Shown: positions 1 to 9,023, counted from the stretch's first letter. The stretch: 42,113 nucleotides of DNA from an uncultured Eggerthellaceae bacterium (GCA_905234785.1 CAJOIP010000013.1:1-42113), one strand, 5' to 3'. The notes: a model not told the origin generated them from the sequence alone. Numbers and translations are program-made.

Positions 1-1
1 T

Positions 2-100
2 TGGAAACATTATGATTACAAAATGTTGGACATCATTGGCGAGCCTTATCTCACGACTGACTTCTCAAAGATGCTCTATCTCACAGACACAGGGCGACGC
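2..100 (+). pseudogene. Fragment of an unrelated low-GC ORF at the window edge
   Basis: Frame 2 is open from the window edge and reads smoothly through YLTTDFSKMLYLTDTGRR, then turns into arginine-rich shadow translation after about base 100. The first 90 bases are about 40% G+C and use A/T-ending codons, unlike everything downstream. The phrase YLTDTGRR resembles from memory a motif of polysaccharide-deacetylase-like proteins; this cannot be confirmed here. It looks like the 5' side of a junction with the helicase fragment that follows in another frame. It may be a real rearrangement or an assembly or contig-end artefact. Confidence 0.35.
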
Positions 101-677
101 GAACCAGGCCGTGAACGCGGGGACGGCGACGTTCGCCGAAATCCGCGACTTGTTCTGCGACCTGCGCGGCAGCGTGGACGAATGCGCGCTCATGATCAGC
201 TACCGCTCGTCCCCCGAGATCACCAAGCTGTTCTCGAAACTGCTGCCCGACGACGAGCGCCTGGAAGCATCGTCGGTGCAACGGCCCGGCACGAAGCCCG
301 AAATCATCGAATGCGATGGCGATGCCGCCTACGACGAGGCGCTGCGCGGCGCCGTGCGCGCCGCTGCCGGGGAAGAGAGCCTCTGCGCGCTCATCGCCAA
401 CAGCCGCACGCGCGCAAAGCAGCTTGCGAAGCTGCTCGAAGGCGAGGCCATCGCCACGGTTCCGCAGGACGGCACGCTGCCTTCGAGCGGCGTGGTCCTC
501 TTAGACGTGAAGCTTGCGAAGGGCCTGGAATTCGACCACGTCATCGTGCCCGATGTGCAGGAAGGCGCGTTTCCCGACGAGCCGCTGCGCCGCCACCGCC
601 TGTACACGGCCATCTCCCGCGCCACCCAGCGCGTCACGCTGCTGGCGAACGGGAAATTGGCGAACGTGTTGCGGTAA
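93..677 (+). CDS. UvrD/HelD-like superfamily 1 helicase, C-terminal fragment
   Basis: This is the C-terminal motor part of an ATP-dependent superfamily 1 helicase of the UvrD/Rep/HelD group, acting on DNA or on stalled RNA polymerase in the cytoplasm. The frame begins with GDANQAVN, which fits helicase motif III. It continues with an SYRSS segment, motif V (KGLEFDHVIVPD) and motif VI (RLYTAISRATQRV), so the ATP-binding and coupling motifs of domain 2 are present. Walker A, motif II and the whole N-terminal half are missing. An ATG at position 12 keeps the frame open, but residues before GDANQ do not look like helicase and are probably the other side of a junction near 92-100. HelD is favoured over UvrD because the end is short and no UvrD C-terminal extension follows. 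It is complete at its 3' end (TAA). Confidence 0.75.
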   Translation, partial: GDANQAVNAGTATFAEIRDLFCDLRGSVDECALMISYRSSPEITKLFSKLLPDDERLEASSVQRPGTKPEIIECDGDAAYDEALRGAVRAAAGEESLCALIANSRTRAKQLAKLLEGEAIATVPQDGTLPSSGVVLLDVKLAKGLEFDHVIVPDVQEGAFPDEPLRRHRLYTAISRATQRVTLLANGKLANVLR

Positions 678-787
678 CCATTCGTGGGGGGCGATTCATC
701 GCGCCTGCCGCATAGGCGTACATATTTGCAAATACTGATGTTCCGCCGCTTCGCGGCGCGGGCCCCTACGGAAACAACCTGTCGGGG

Positions 788-1624
788 TTATCCCAAGAAG
801 TCTTCGATGGCGAAGGCGTCGCGCATGCCCTTGGCGTAAAGGCCCTCGATGGCGTCGAGGTCCTTCGTCAGCGTCTTCATGCCCGCGATATCGTCGGGCG
901 CGACGATGAGCACCTTGCCCTCGCGCTCGTACTTCTTGGCCTGGTCGAGCTGCATGTTGTACAATCCGGCGCGATTCGCCAGAGCCGTGGCGATGCGCTG
1001 GTTGAACGGCGCGAGCAGGCGCACGAAGGCCTTGTCGGCATCGGGCGTGCGGTAGGCGTCGCGCGGGCGCGTGAGCACCACGACCACCTTCTCGCATCCG
1101 GCGTCGAGCGCCTTTTTCACGGGAATCGGGTCGGAAAGCCCGCCGTCGTAATACAGCCGCCCATTCACGGGGTACGGCTTGTTCGCGACAGGCAGCGCCG
1201 ATGACGCCTTGATGGGCGCGTAGTCATCTTGCCTCATGTCGTCGAGCGAGAAGTACGCCGGCCGGCCGCTTTCCGCATCGGTGGCCACGATGACGAACTC
1301 CTTGCCCGAATTCACCATGGCCTCGAAGTCGAGCGGGTAATCGCCGTCGGAATTCGACAGGCCGCCGTAAATGTAGTCGAGGTCGGTGTACTCGCGCTTC
1401 TTGGCGACGAGCCCCAGGCCCATGTACTGCGGACGGAAGCTGTACGAGGTGTAGAACGCGAAGTTGCGCCCCTCCTGCCCCGCGAGGTAGGAGGCCAGGT
1501 TCGCAGCGCCGGCCGACACGCCCACGCAATGGTCGAACTGTATGCCGCGGCTCATGCAGAAGTCGAACACGCCCGCTCCGTACACGCCGCGCTCTCCGCC
1601 GCCTACGTCAACAACGCCAATCAT
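788..1624 (-). CDS. Patatin-like phospholipase family protein
   Basis: This is a 278-residue patatin-fold serine lipid acyl hydrolase, predicted cytoplasmic or membrane-associated. It has the glycine-rich oxyanion loop GGGERG (8-13), the nucleophile elbow GVSAG with Ser37, and the DGG motif with Asp160, so the Ser-Asp catalytic dyad is intact. Length and motifs resemble the YjjU/RssA-like bacterial branch; the substrate is unknown. The ATG lies about 20 nt after a strong terminator that closes the upstream tRNA unit, so it is probably transcribed on its own. Its ribosome site is weak. Directly after the TAA stop, CCCC and GGGG tracts can pair into an imperfect hairpin, the likely end of the transcript. 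Confidence 0.85.
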   Translation of the reverse strand: MIGVVDVGGGERGVYGAGVFDFCMSRGIQFDHCVGVSAGAANLASYLAGQEGRNFAFYTSYSFRPQYMGLGLVAKKREYTDLDYIYGGLSNSDGDYPLDFEAMVNSGKEFVIVATDAESGRPAYFSLDDMRQDDYAPIKASSALPVANKPYPVNGRLYYDGGLSDPIPVKKALDAGCEKVVVVLTRPRDAYRTPDADKAFVRLLAPFNQRIATALANRAGLYNMQLDQAKKYEREGKVLIVAPDDIAGMKTLTKDLDAIEGLYAKGMRDAFAIEDFLG

Positions 1625-1644
1625 GTGAACCTGCTTTCGCTCAA

Positions 1645-1680
1645 TAAAAGAGCCCAGCTTGGCATGCTGCCAAACTGGGC
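1645..1680 (-). terminator. Rho-independent terminator after the tRNA pair
   Basis: On the minus strand a 12-bp stem (1669-1680 with 1652-1663, one U-G pair) and a 5-nt loop are followed by a TCTTTTATT run. It lies about 10 nt past the CCA end of tRNA-Gln and separates the tRNA unit from the patatin gene. Confidence 0.85.
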
Positions 1681-1689
1681 CTGTTGTTC

Positions 1690-1763
1690 TGGCTGGGCTG
1701 CAGGGATTCGAACCCCGATAGTCGGCACCAAAAACCGAAGTCCTGCCATTGGACGACAGCCCA
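1690..1763 (-). tRNA. tRNA-Gln (anticodon TTG)
   Basis: The minus strand folds as a full cloverleaf: a 7-bp acceptor TGGGCTG/CAGCCCA, a TCGGT/GCCGA anticodon stem with loop TTTTGGT (anticodon TTG), and a T arm with GTTCGAATC. The discriminator is G and the CCA end is encoded (1690-1692). Length is 74 nt. Confidence 0.95.
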
Positions 1764-1778
1764 ATCTCGCATCCGGAA

Positions 1779-1854
1779 TGGTGGGCCCTGGGGGACTCGA
1801 ACCCCCGACCTTGGGATTAAAAGTCCCCTGCTCTACCAACTGAGCTAAGGGCCC
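1779..1854 (-). tRNA. tRNA-Lys (anticodon TTT)
   Basis: The minus strand folds as a cloverleaf of 76 nt with acceptor GGGCCCT/AGGGCCC, a D arm with AGCTCAGTTGGTAGAGC, anticodon loop CTTTTAA (anticodon TTT), and a T arm with GTTCGAGTC. Discriminator A and CCA are encoded. It lies 15 bp upstream of tRNA-Gln and is probably transcribed with it. Confidence 0.96.
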
Positions 1855-1984
1855 GATTCCCGAACGAGCGAAGCATAATTCTAGCGGGACGACCCGCTTC
1901 GGTCAATGAAAGCGTTGTGGAATCGCATAGCCCGCGGGGCGTTTGCGGCCCAATGGGAAGCATCCGCTTCGAGTTGCTCGGAGG

Positions 1985-2698
1985 TTACTCGAACAGCGAG
2001 CCGACGAGGACGAACGCAGCGCCGATGACGACGCCGACGACGCTGCGCAGGGGCTGGCCGCGGCGCACCATGGCAGGCAGGAGCTCGGCGAGCAGGATGT
2101 AGGCGATCATGCCGAGCGCCACGCACACGACGCCGTCCATGATTGCCTCGTCGATGACGCCGCCCAGCAAGAACATGACAAGCCCGCCGACGAACGTCGA
2201 GAGCACCGCCGCCGCGAGCACCGCGATGCCGCGCGCGCGGCCGTGTTCCATCGTGGAATAGAACAGCATGCCCATAGGAGCGTTATGCAACCCGACGCCG
2301 AGCGCAAGGGCCAGGCCAGAGGAAAGGTCCTGCGAGGCTATGGCGAAGATGGCCGCGCCTTCGGCGACGTTGTGAACCGACACGGCGAGCACCGCCATGG
2401 CGCCGATATGGGCGGCGCCCTCTTCCCCGCCTTCCGCATGGTGGTCGGGAATCAGGCGGTCGAGCGCGATGAGGACCACGGCACCTGCGACAATGAGCGC
2501 CGCCACGAGAAGCCAGCCGAGCTCCTCGGCGACTTCGACAGCCTCCGGCGCGAGATCGGTGGCGGCCACGCACGCGAGCGAGCCGAACGCGATGGCGACC
2601 GAGTAGTCCTCGATTGCGCCGTGACCGTGCGCCCGCCACGCGACCAACGCACCCAGCAGGAAGAACGCTCCCGCAAAAAGCGTCACCAACAGTGCCAT
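1985..2698 (-). CDS. ZIP-family divalent metal transporter
   Basis: This is a 237-residue integral membrane protein of the ZIP (ZupT-like) family, which imports zinc, iron or manganese. Hydrophobic stretches fit about eight helices, with the usual His/acidic loop between helices 3 and 4 (PDHHAEGGEEG, 84-94). The helix 4 motif HNVAEG (109-114) is canonical. The helix 5 motif is HNAPMG (138-143) where family members usually have HNxPEG, so the glutamate of the binuclear site is replaced by methionine. The start has a purine-rich ribosome site AAGGAAGG. The upstream region has an AT-rich TATATA box and an imperfect inverted repeat around 2770-2795 that could be a metal-regulator site; this is weak. 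A 7-bp hairpin (1968-1974 with 1987-1993) includes the last codons and the stop. Confidence 0.88.
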   Translation of the reverse strand: MALLVTLFAGAFFLLGALVAWRAHGHGAIEDYSVAIAFGSLACVAATDLAPEAVEVAEELGWLLVAALIVAGAVVLIALDRLIPDHHAEGGEEGAAHIGAMAVLAVSVHNVAEGAAIFAIASQDLSSGLALALGVGLHNAPMGMLFYSTMEHGRARGIAVLAAAVLSTFVGGLVMFLLGGVIDEAIMDGVVCVALGMIAYILLAELLPAMVRRGQPLRSVVGVVIGAAFVLVGSLFE

Positions 2699-2802
2699 GG
2701 CCTACTGTTTCCTTCCTTTCAAGCGGAACGCACGCCGGGCGACAGCCCCGCCTTCATTCCTATATACATATGAGCATTCGTTCATGACCTCATGAAACGC
2801 GA

Positions 2803-2830
2803 AACGGGACGGCCGTTGAGCCGTCCCGTT
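2803..2830 (-). terminator. Strong hairpin terminator between groEL and the ZIP gene
   Basis: An 11-bp perfect inverted repeat (2803-2813 with 2820-2830, 6-nt loop) is followed on the minus strand by a T-rich stretch. It lies about 70 bp past the groEL stop and likely ends the groESL transcript. Confidence 0.7.
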
Positions 2831-2877
2831 CCTGTTGCTTGCAGCATATGGTAGCCGAGTTTTACTACCTATGCGCC

Positions 2878-2900
2878 GGAAATCTGCTTGCGCAGATTTC

Positions 2901-2901
<1 letters not shown>
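2878..2901 (-). other. GCAA-tetraloop hairpin at the groEL stop codon
   Basis: On the minus strand a perfect 10-bp stem starts with the G of the groEL TAG stop codon and is closed by the loop GCAA, a GNRA tetraloop. No T-run follows, so it is more likely an RNA-stabilising or processing element than a terminator. The true terminator lies about 50 nt further on. Confidence 0.75.
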
Positions 2902-4565
<1,664 letters not shown>

Positions 4566-4606
4566 TCAGCGGGTTTCCGTGGTGAGTGCAGTTGGGCTGA
4601 AGGTTC

Positions 4607-4654
4607 TTCGCGCCCGAGCAAAGCAGCAATCGTGCTGTGTGCGAGGGCGCGAAG
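4607..4654 (-). other. Stem-loop in the groES-groEL intergenic region
   Basis: A 9-bp perfect stem (4607-4615 with 4646-4654) encloses an inner 5-bp hairpin (4625-4629 with 4634-4638). It occupies the middle of the 160-bp gap between groES and groEL and has no T-run. It may be an RNA processing or partial attenuation site. Confidence 0.55.
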
Positions 4655-4698
4655 GTTCTGAGCCCCAAATGCGCCGCCACGGGAAGCCGCCAGGTGAA

Positions 4699-4986
4699 CT
4701 ATTCGCAGATGGCGTAGATGTCGTCGGCACGGAGGATCAGCACGTCCTCGCCGTTGTAGGTGACTTCGGTTCCGCCGTACTTGCCGAAGATGACCTTGTC
4801 GCCCTTCTTCACGGGAACGGGAACCTTGTTGCCGTCTTTGTCCAGCTTGCCCTCGCCCACGGCGATGACGATGCCGGTCGTCGGCTTCTCCTTGGCCTCG
4901 CTGGCCAGGTACAGGCCCGATGCGGTCTGGGCCTCGGCCTCGTCGGCCTTGACGATCACGCGATCGCCCAACGGTTTCAGTGCCAT
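4699..4986 (-). CDS. groES: Co-chaperonin GroES (10 kDa)
   Basis: This is the 95-residue GroES lid of the chaperonin cage, a cytosolic heptamer that caps GroEL. MALKPLGDRVIVK opens the beta-barrel, the mobile loop lies around residues 16-32, and the roof and C-terminal strand (YNGEDVLILRADDIYAI) are normal. An in-frame ATG exists 54 nt upstream, but position 4986 is chosen because it gives the conserved MALKPLGDR start and has a good ribosome site (GAAGGAAGG, about 8 nt away). It is the first gene of the groES-groEL operon and sits directly under the CIRCE element. Confidence 0.97.
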   Translation of the reverse strand: MALKPLGDRVIVKADEAEAQTASGLYLASEAKEKPTTGIVIAVGEGKLDKDGNKVPVPVKKGDKVIFGKYGGTEVTYNGEDVLILRADDIYAICE

Positions 4987-5033
4987 TGCTTTTGCCTTCC
5001 TTCTTGCTCGACAAACGATACCTTGGTTGGTGT

Positions 5034-5060
5034 TTAGCACTCGAAGGAGCCGAGTGCTAA
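5034..5060 (-). promoter_or_regulatory. CIRCE operator (HrcA binding site)
   Basis: The sequence TTAGCACTC, nine spacer bases and GAGTGCTAA match the CIRCE consensus perfectly. It lies 47 bp upstream of groES. HrcA repressor binds such sites and releases them on heat or folding stress. hrcA itself is not in the window. Confidence 0.96.
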
Positions 5061-5069
5061 CAGCTACGT

Positions 5070-5075
5070 ACTATA
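5070..5075 (-). promoter_or_regulatory. groES promoter, -10 box
   Basis: On the minus strand TATAGT is preceded by TGC, an extended -10 arrangement. The expected transcription start falls just before the CIRCE element, so bound HrcA would block initiation. No good -35 hexamer is visible. Confidence 0.55.
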
Positions 5076-5283
5076 GCACCCCCGCGCACGAGTGGCCGAA
5101 GTTTGCCGATTCGTCACCTTCCCGCCACATTCGCAGTCGAGCACCAGCCCGATTTGACCGGACGCGCGCAGAACCGAGGGACCTAAGGGGCATTTCATTT
5201 GCTCCGAGCGGGCCTTTTGTCTCGAAAACATGGCAAATCGCCGACAAGCAGGCGGATTCCGCGCCGTGAAACGAAGCGCGCCC

Positions 5284-5289
5284 TATACT
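5284..5289 (+). promoter_or_regulatory. -10 box of a leaderless transcript (GGDEF gene)
   Basis: TATACT ends exactly 7 nt before the ATG at 5297, and no ribosome site precedes that ATG. The transcription start is expected at the A of the start codon, making a leaderless mRNA. Confidence 0.6.
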
Positions 5290-5296
5290 ATGCGCC

Positions 5297-6181
5297 ATGG
5301 AGCTCCGCTACGACATACAGCTCAAGTCTGCCCACGACCTCGTGGAGGTTCTGCAATCGGAAAACGACATCGTGCGCATCGTCGACCCGATGACGCGCGA
5401 GGTGCTGTTCTGGCCCGCCGTCGACCGCGGCGACCTCGACTGCCCGTGCTTCGAGTGCAATGCCGTATGGGGCCGCGCCGAACGGTGCCCCAACTGCTCG
5501 TCGCTCGAAGCGGTGAAGCTGAAGCAGCGCACGTTCAAAGTCGAGCTCAGCAACAACCGCGCGTTCTGGGTGCAATCGCGTCCCATGAACATGGAGGGCC
5601 GCGAGTGCGTGCTTGAAACCGTGAACGACGTGACCGACGGCCTGCTCGTCGAGGGCGCCGACCACGGAAAGGTCGCCGACCTCATCGACAGCCTGAACGC
5701 GCTCATCGTCACCGACGCGCTCACGTCGCTGTACAACCGTCGCTTCATCGACGACTTCAGCCACCGGCTTGCCGAGCTCGAGCGCGCAGGCGAACGCGTG
5801 AACGTGGCCATGATCGACCTTGACGACATGAAAGACGTCAACGACACGTACGGCCACCCCGCTGGCGATGCCGTGCTGAAAGACGTCGCCGGGTTCCTGA
5901 AGCTGCATTACTCGTCGCGCGACGAGAAGCGCGAATGCTACGCCGTGCGCTACGGCGGCGACGAGTTCCTGGTCATCGACGTCGGGTCCGATTTCGACGC
6001 GTTCGTCGCCGACGTGCGCCACCGCTACGACAGCATGCGCCGCATCTGCTATTTCGACGACATCGAGTTCCCGTTCTCGCTGAGCTGCGGGTTCGCATCG
6101 AGCGACGAATTCGGATGGGATTGGAACGCCCTGCTCGACGCCGCCGACAAGCGCATGTACGCCGACAAGCGCACCCACTAG
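5297..6181 (+). CDS. GGDEF-domain protein with N-terminal cysteine cluster (putative diguanylate cyclase)
   Basis: This is a 294-residue soluble protein likely to make cyclic di-GMP from two GTP. Residues 1-115 resemble a PAS-like sensor domain with a dense cysteine cluster, CPCFEC (49-54) and CPNC (64-67), which could bind zinc, an Fe-S cluster or heme. The C-terminal GGDEF domain starts at TDALTSLYNRRF (139-150). It has the metal-binding DLDDMKDVND stretch (174-183) and an intact GGDEF signature at 220-224. The RxxD inhibitory site expected five residues before GGDEF is absent, so product inhibition may be lacking. No membrane segment is seen. The gene stands alone, transcribed from a leaderless-type promoter, and is followed by the structured repeat at 6189-6372. 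Confidence 0.88.
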   Translation: MELRYDIQLKSAHDLVEVLQSENDIVRIVDPMTREVLFWPAVDRGDLDCPCFECNAVWGRAERCPNCSSLEAVKLKQRTFKVELSNNRAFWVQSRPMNMEGRECVLETVNDVTDGLLVEGADHGKVADLIDSLNALIVTDALTSLYNRRFIDDFSHRLAELERAGERVNVAMIDLDDMKDVNDTYGHPAGDAVLKDVAGFLKLHYSSRDEKRECYAVRYGGDEFLVIDVGSDFDAFVADVRHRYDSMRRICYFDDIEFPFSLSCGFASSDEFGWDWNALLDAADKRMYADKRTH

Positions 6182-6188
6182 CTACTTA

Positions 6189-6372
6189 TTGTTCGCTCTG
6201 TTTGTCCCGGGTTGCGTATTCGCTTGTCCTCGCACGCTCAGCGGCAAACATCTTGTTGTTCGCTTTCTTCCCTCCGGGCCATGTGCCCGCTTGTCCTCGC
6301 TCGCATGGCGACCTTGGTTGCTGCCATATCCGGCTGCGGAATCGCGTTCACATGGCCCGGAGGGAAGAAAGC
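6189..6372. repeat. Structured repeat with long inverted arms (copy 1) plus a degenerate half copy
   Basis: A perfect 24-bp inverted repeat (6262-6285 with 6349-6372) encloses a 63-nt core. The core words CTTGTCCTCGC and CCGGCTGCGGAATCGC recur in the copy at 41826-41937, whose arms have a different sequence. Both copies are followed by GCTACGCT. Bases 6189-6237 are a degenerate direct copy of 6256-6304, matching at about 35 of 49 positions. This fills the 315-bp gap between the GGDEF and WYL genes; no gene is seen in it. Confidence 0.8.
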
Positions 6373-6461
6373 TACGCTGTTATGCTTCGGTGAATCTTTT
6401 GACCCGCACATTTCCAATGGCGGCGAGCAGGGCTATTGGGAAAGGCAAGGTGGGCCTGTTC

Positions 6462-6467
6462 TATAAT
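6462..6467 (+). promoter_or_regulatory. -10 box of the WYL regulator gene
   Basis: A consensus TATAAT lies 30 bp before the GTG start at 6497, leaving a short leader that holds the AAGGAGGG ribosome site at 6485-6492. No clear -35 box is seen at normal spacing. Confidence 0.55.
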
Positions 6468-6496
6468 ATGGACAGGCATCGTTTAAGGAGGGCGTC

Positions 6497-7492
6497 GTGC
6501 CGAGGAAGAAGAAGCTCAACGGGCAGAGCCAGAAGCTGAAGCTCGTGTACCTCATGCAAATGCTCGAAGAGGAAACCGACCTCGAGCGCGGCCTCACGAT
6601 GCCGCAGATCATCGAGAAGCTGGAAGCCCGCGGCGTTCCCGCCGAGCGCAAGTCAATTTACCGCGACATCGCCGTGCTGCGCGAGACGGGCGTGGACATC
6701 CGCATGTTGCCGACGCGCCCGGTCGAGTACGCGCTCGTCCGAAACGAGCTGGGCATCGACGACGTCATGATGCTCGTCGACATCGTGCAATCGAGCCGCT
6801 TCATCACCGAGCGCAAGTCGAACAAGCTCGTGAAGAGCCTGAAGGGCCTCGTCAGCGAACGCGAGCGCAAGCTGCTCGACAAGCGCGTGCACGTACGCGG
6901 GCGCATCAAGAACCAAAGCGACTCCATCTTCCACAGCGTCGACGTCATCCACGAGGCGCTGCAGCGCAAGCGCAAGGTGCAGTTCCTGTACTTCAGCTAC
7001 GGCACCGATTTGAAGCGCTCGGCGCGCCACGACGGCAAGCGCTACGAGCTGACGCCCGTGCAGGTCGTGTATTCCGACGCCAACTATTACCTCGCCGCCT
7101 ATGACGATGACGAGGCGACCATAAAGACGTTCCGCATCGACCGCATGGAACTGCTGCAGATGAGCGACGCTGCGGCGACGCGTTGCGCCACGATCGCGAA
7201 CTACGAGTTCGAGGACTTCGCCTACCAGAGCTTCGGCATGTTCAAAGGCGAGCCCGTAAGCGCCACGCTGCATGTCAGCGCGCCGCTCATGGACACGATC
7301 GTCGACCGCTTCGGCACCGACCTCGACATCGTGCGCTCGACGGCGAACTACGCCGACGTGCGCGTGAACGTGCAGAAGAGCCCCCAGTTCTTCGGCTGGG
7401 TCGCCGGATTGAACGGCGACGTGACCATCAAGGCCCCCAAGAAGCTCGATGCCGAGTACAAGGAATGGCTGAAATCGCTCATCGCCGAGTAG
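6497..7492 (+). CDS. WYL-domain transcriptional regulator
   Basis: This is a 331-residue DNA-binding regulator. A winged helix-turn-helix of DeoR type spans about residues 10-80 (LTMPQIIEKLEARGVPAERKS and the following wing). A WYL ligand-binding domain follows at about 150-230, with YYLAAYDDDEATIKTFRIDR corresponding to the WYL strand; the tryptophan is replaced by tyrosine. A C-terminal WCX-like extension completes it. WYL proteins often sense nucleic acids or nucleotides; the ligand here is unknown. GTG is the start, fixed by the strong ribosome site 4 nt upstream. Its stop directly abuts the stop of the convergent MFS gene with no spacer. Confidence 0.9.
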   Translation: MPRKKKLNGQSQKLKLVYLMQMLEEETDLERGLTMPQIIEKLEARGVPAERKSIYRDIAVLRETGVDIRMLPTRPVEYALVRNELGIDDVMMLVDIVQSSRFITERKSNKLVKSLKGLVSERERKLLDKRVHVRGRIKNQSDSIFHSVDVIHEALQRKRKVQFLYFSYGTDLKRSARHDGKRYELTPVQVVYSDANYYLAAYDDDEATIKTFRIDRMELLQMSDAAATRCATIANYEFEDFAYQSFGMFKGEPVSATLHVSAPLMDTIVDRFGTDLDIVRSTANYADVRVNVQKSPQFFGWVAGLNGDVTIKAPKKLDAEYKEWLKSLIAE

Positions 7493-8746
7493 CTATTTCG
7501 AAAACATGCGGTAGTAGCGCAGGATGATGACGGCCGCCGCCAGCAAAATGACCAGCATGCCGACGTATGAGATGACATACGAGCCGAACAGGTCCTTCAC
7601 GATGCCGGGCAGCGTGTTGGCGACGAACCCGCCGACGCCGTAGGCAATCTGGCAATTCTTTATGTGACGCGCGCGATTGGCAGGGTCGGCGGTGTCGAGC
7701 GACCACACTGAAATGCCAACCGACCCCAACGAGATGCCCGCGCCCACCATGACAGCCGCCACGACCATGAGCGCGGCGCTCCCGGTTCCCGCGCAGCAGC
7801 ACAACGCGAAGCCGATTGCCGCGACCACGAACACGATCGCCGACCCGCGCTGCGTGCCGAGCACGTCGAACAGCTCGCCCGTCACGAACTTCGACACGGT
7901 CAGCGCCACGCCTGCAACCGACACGATGGTCGCCGCAAATGCGGGCGTGAACCCAGACGTCGTCGCCAGCACCGAGATGTAGGTGATGGCACCGCAGCTG
8001 AAGATGCCCACGAACGCCACAGCCGCAAGCAGCAAGACGCGCTCGCCGCAGGGCGCGGGCTTCATCTCGAGCACCTGACCGCGCTTCTTCTTGCCAGGCT
8101 TGCCGGCATACGGCTCGAGGCCCAAATCGGACGGTCGGTTTCGCAGCAAGGCGAACACGGCGAGCCCGACGAGAAGCGCGATGGCGGCTTCCACCAGAAA
8201 CGCGACGGAAAGCGATGCGGCCTCGATGACGCGGATGACGATGAGCGGCATGACGATGGAAGCCATGCCGCTTCCCATGGTGGCGAACCCGACCGCGCTG
8301 CCGACGTTCTCTGAAAACCAGCGGTTCGTGAGGATCGTCATGGCGATGAGGCCGCCCAGCCCGTACCCGGCGCCGAGGATGACCGCGCCGGCAAAGAACA
8401 CGGGCAGACCCGTGGCAAAGCTGTACACGAGAAAGCCCGCAGCCGTCAGAAGGCACGCAACCAGCACGCCGTTCCGCACGTCAAGCGCCTGGTAGTACCG
8501 GTCGACCACGAACATGGCCAGAAGCGACGCGAGCGTGCGCGCCGACAAGATGAGTGAGCCGCCCGTGTCGCCGATGCCGTCCATGGCGACGATGAAGGGC
8601 TGGTGCACGGAAAACGCCGTGGACGCCAAGCCCACGTTGACGAACAGAAACGCGAAGCAGCAGCCGACGATGACTTTCTCGTAATGGCGCTTGATCATGG
8701 CGTTCGCAGGCCGCTTCCCAGGTGATTTCCGATGATTCTTCCCCAT
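7493..8746 (-). CDS. MFS transporter
   Basis: This is a 417-residue major facilitator superfamily protein with about 12 membrane helices. The long central loop carries the basic stretch KPGKKKRGQ around residue 219, and the C-half loop [12 protein letters not shown] matches the second motif A region. The overall look ([20 protein letters not shown]) resembles the oxalate/formate-antiporter-like and monocarboxylate branch; the substrate cannot be told. The ATG at 8746 has GGAG 7 nt upstream. MIKRHYEK at 8698 is an alternative start that removes a lysine-rich leader. It is convergent with the WYL gene, with adjacent stops, and no terminator fits between them. Confidence 0.85.
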   Translation of the reverse strand: MGKNHRKSPGKRPANAMIKRHYEKVIVGCCFAFLFVNVGLASTAFSVHQPFIVAMDGIGDTGGSLILSARTLASLLAMFVVDRYYQALDVRNGVLVACLLTAAGFLVYSFATGLPVFFAGAVILGAGYGLGGLIAMTILTNRWFSENVGSAVGFATMGSGMASIVMPLIVIRVIEAASLSVAFLVEAAIALLVGLAVFALLRNRPSDLGLEPYAGKPGKKKRGQVLEMKPAPCGERVLLLAAVAFVGIFSCGAITYISVLATTSGFTPAFAATIVSVAGVALTVSKFVTGELFDVLGTQRGSAIVFVVAAIGFALCCCAGTGSAALMVVAAVMVGAGISLGSVGISVWSLDTADPANRARHIKNCQIAYGVGGFVANTLPGIVKDLFGSYVISYVGMLVILLAAAVIILRYYRMFSK

Positions 8747-8850
8747 TATCGCACTCCGTCACGACTCGGCAACCGAATCGGCTGAAAGCGCCCCGCGCTG
8801 CATGTAATTGGTACAATGCCCGCATGGCAACGACGACGAGAGGAGACGCC

Positions 8851-9006
8851 ATGAAGTACATCTGCCCCTGCGGTTACGTGTACGACCCTGAAGCCGGCGA
8901 CCCCGATGCCGGCATCGCCCCCGGCACCGCCTTCGAGGACATCCCCGATGATTGGGTGTGCCCCTGGTGCGGCCTTGGCAAAGACGCCTTCACGGTCGAA
9001 GGGTAA
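8851..9006 (+). CDS. Rubredoxin with a CxCG first knuckle
   Basis: This is a 51-residue iron-only electron carrier, probably donating electrons to rubrerythrin-type peroxide or oxygen defence enzymes. Rubredoxin features are [19 protein letters not shown], the [14 protein letters not shown] block and Cys37/Cys40 in normal CxxC spacing. The first pair is Cys5-Pro-Cys7, one residue shorter than the usual CxxCG. The start at 8851 is chosen for the ribosome site GAGAGGAG 5 nt upstream. A second reading is leaderless from the ATG at 8824, because TACAAT (8812-8817) lies 6 nt before it; that would add nine residues. A strong terminator follows. Confidence 0.93.
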   Translation: MKYICPCGYVYDPEAGDPDAGIAPGTAFEDIPDDWVCPWCGLGKDAFTVEG

Positions 9007-9023
9007 AGCGCCCGCCAAGAGAA

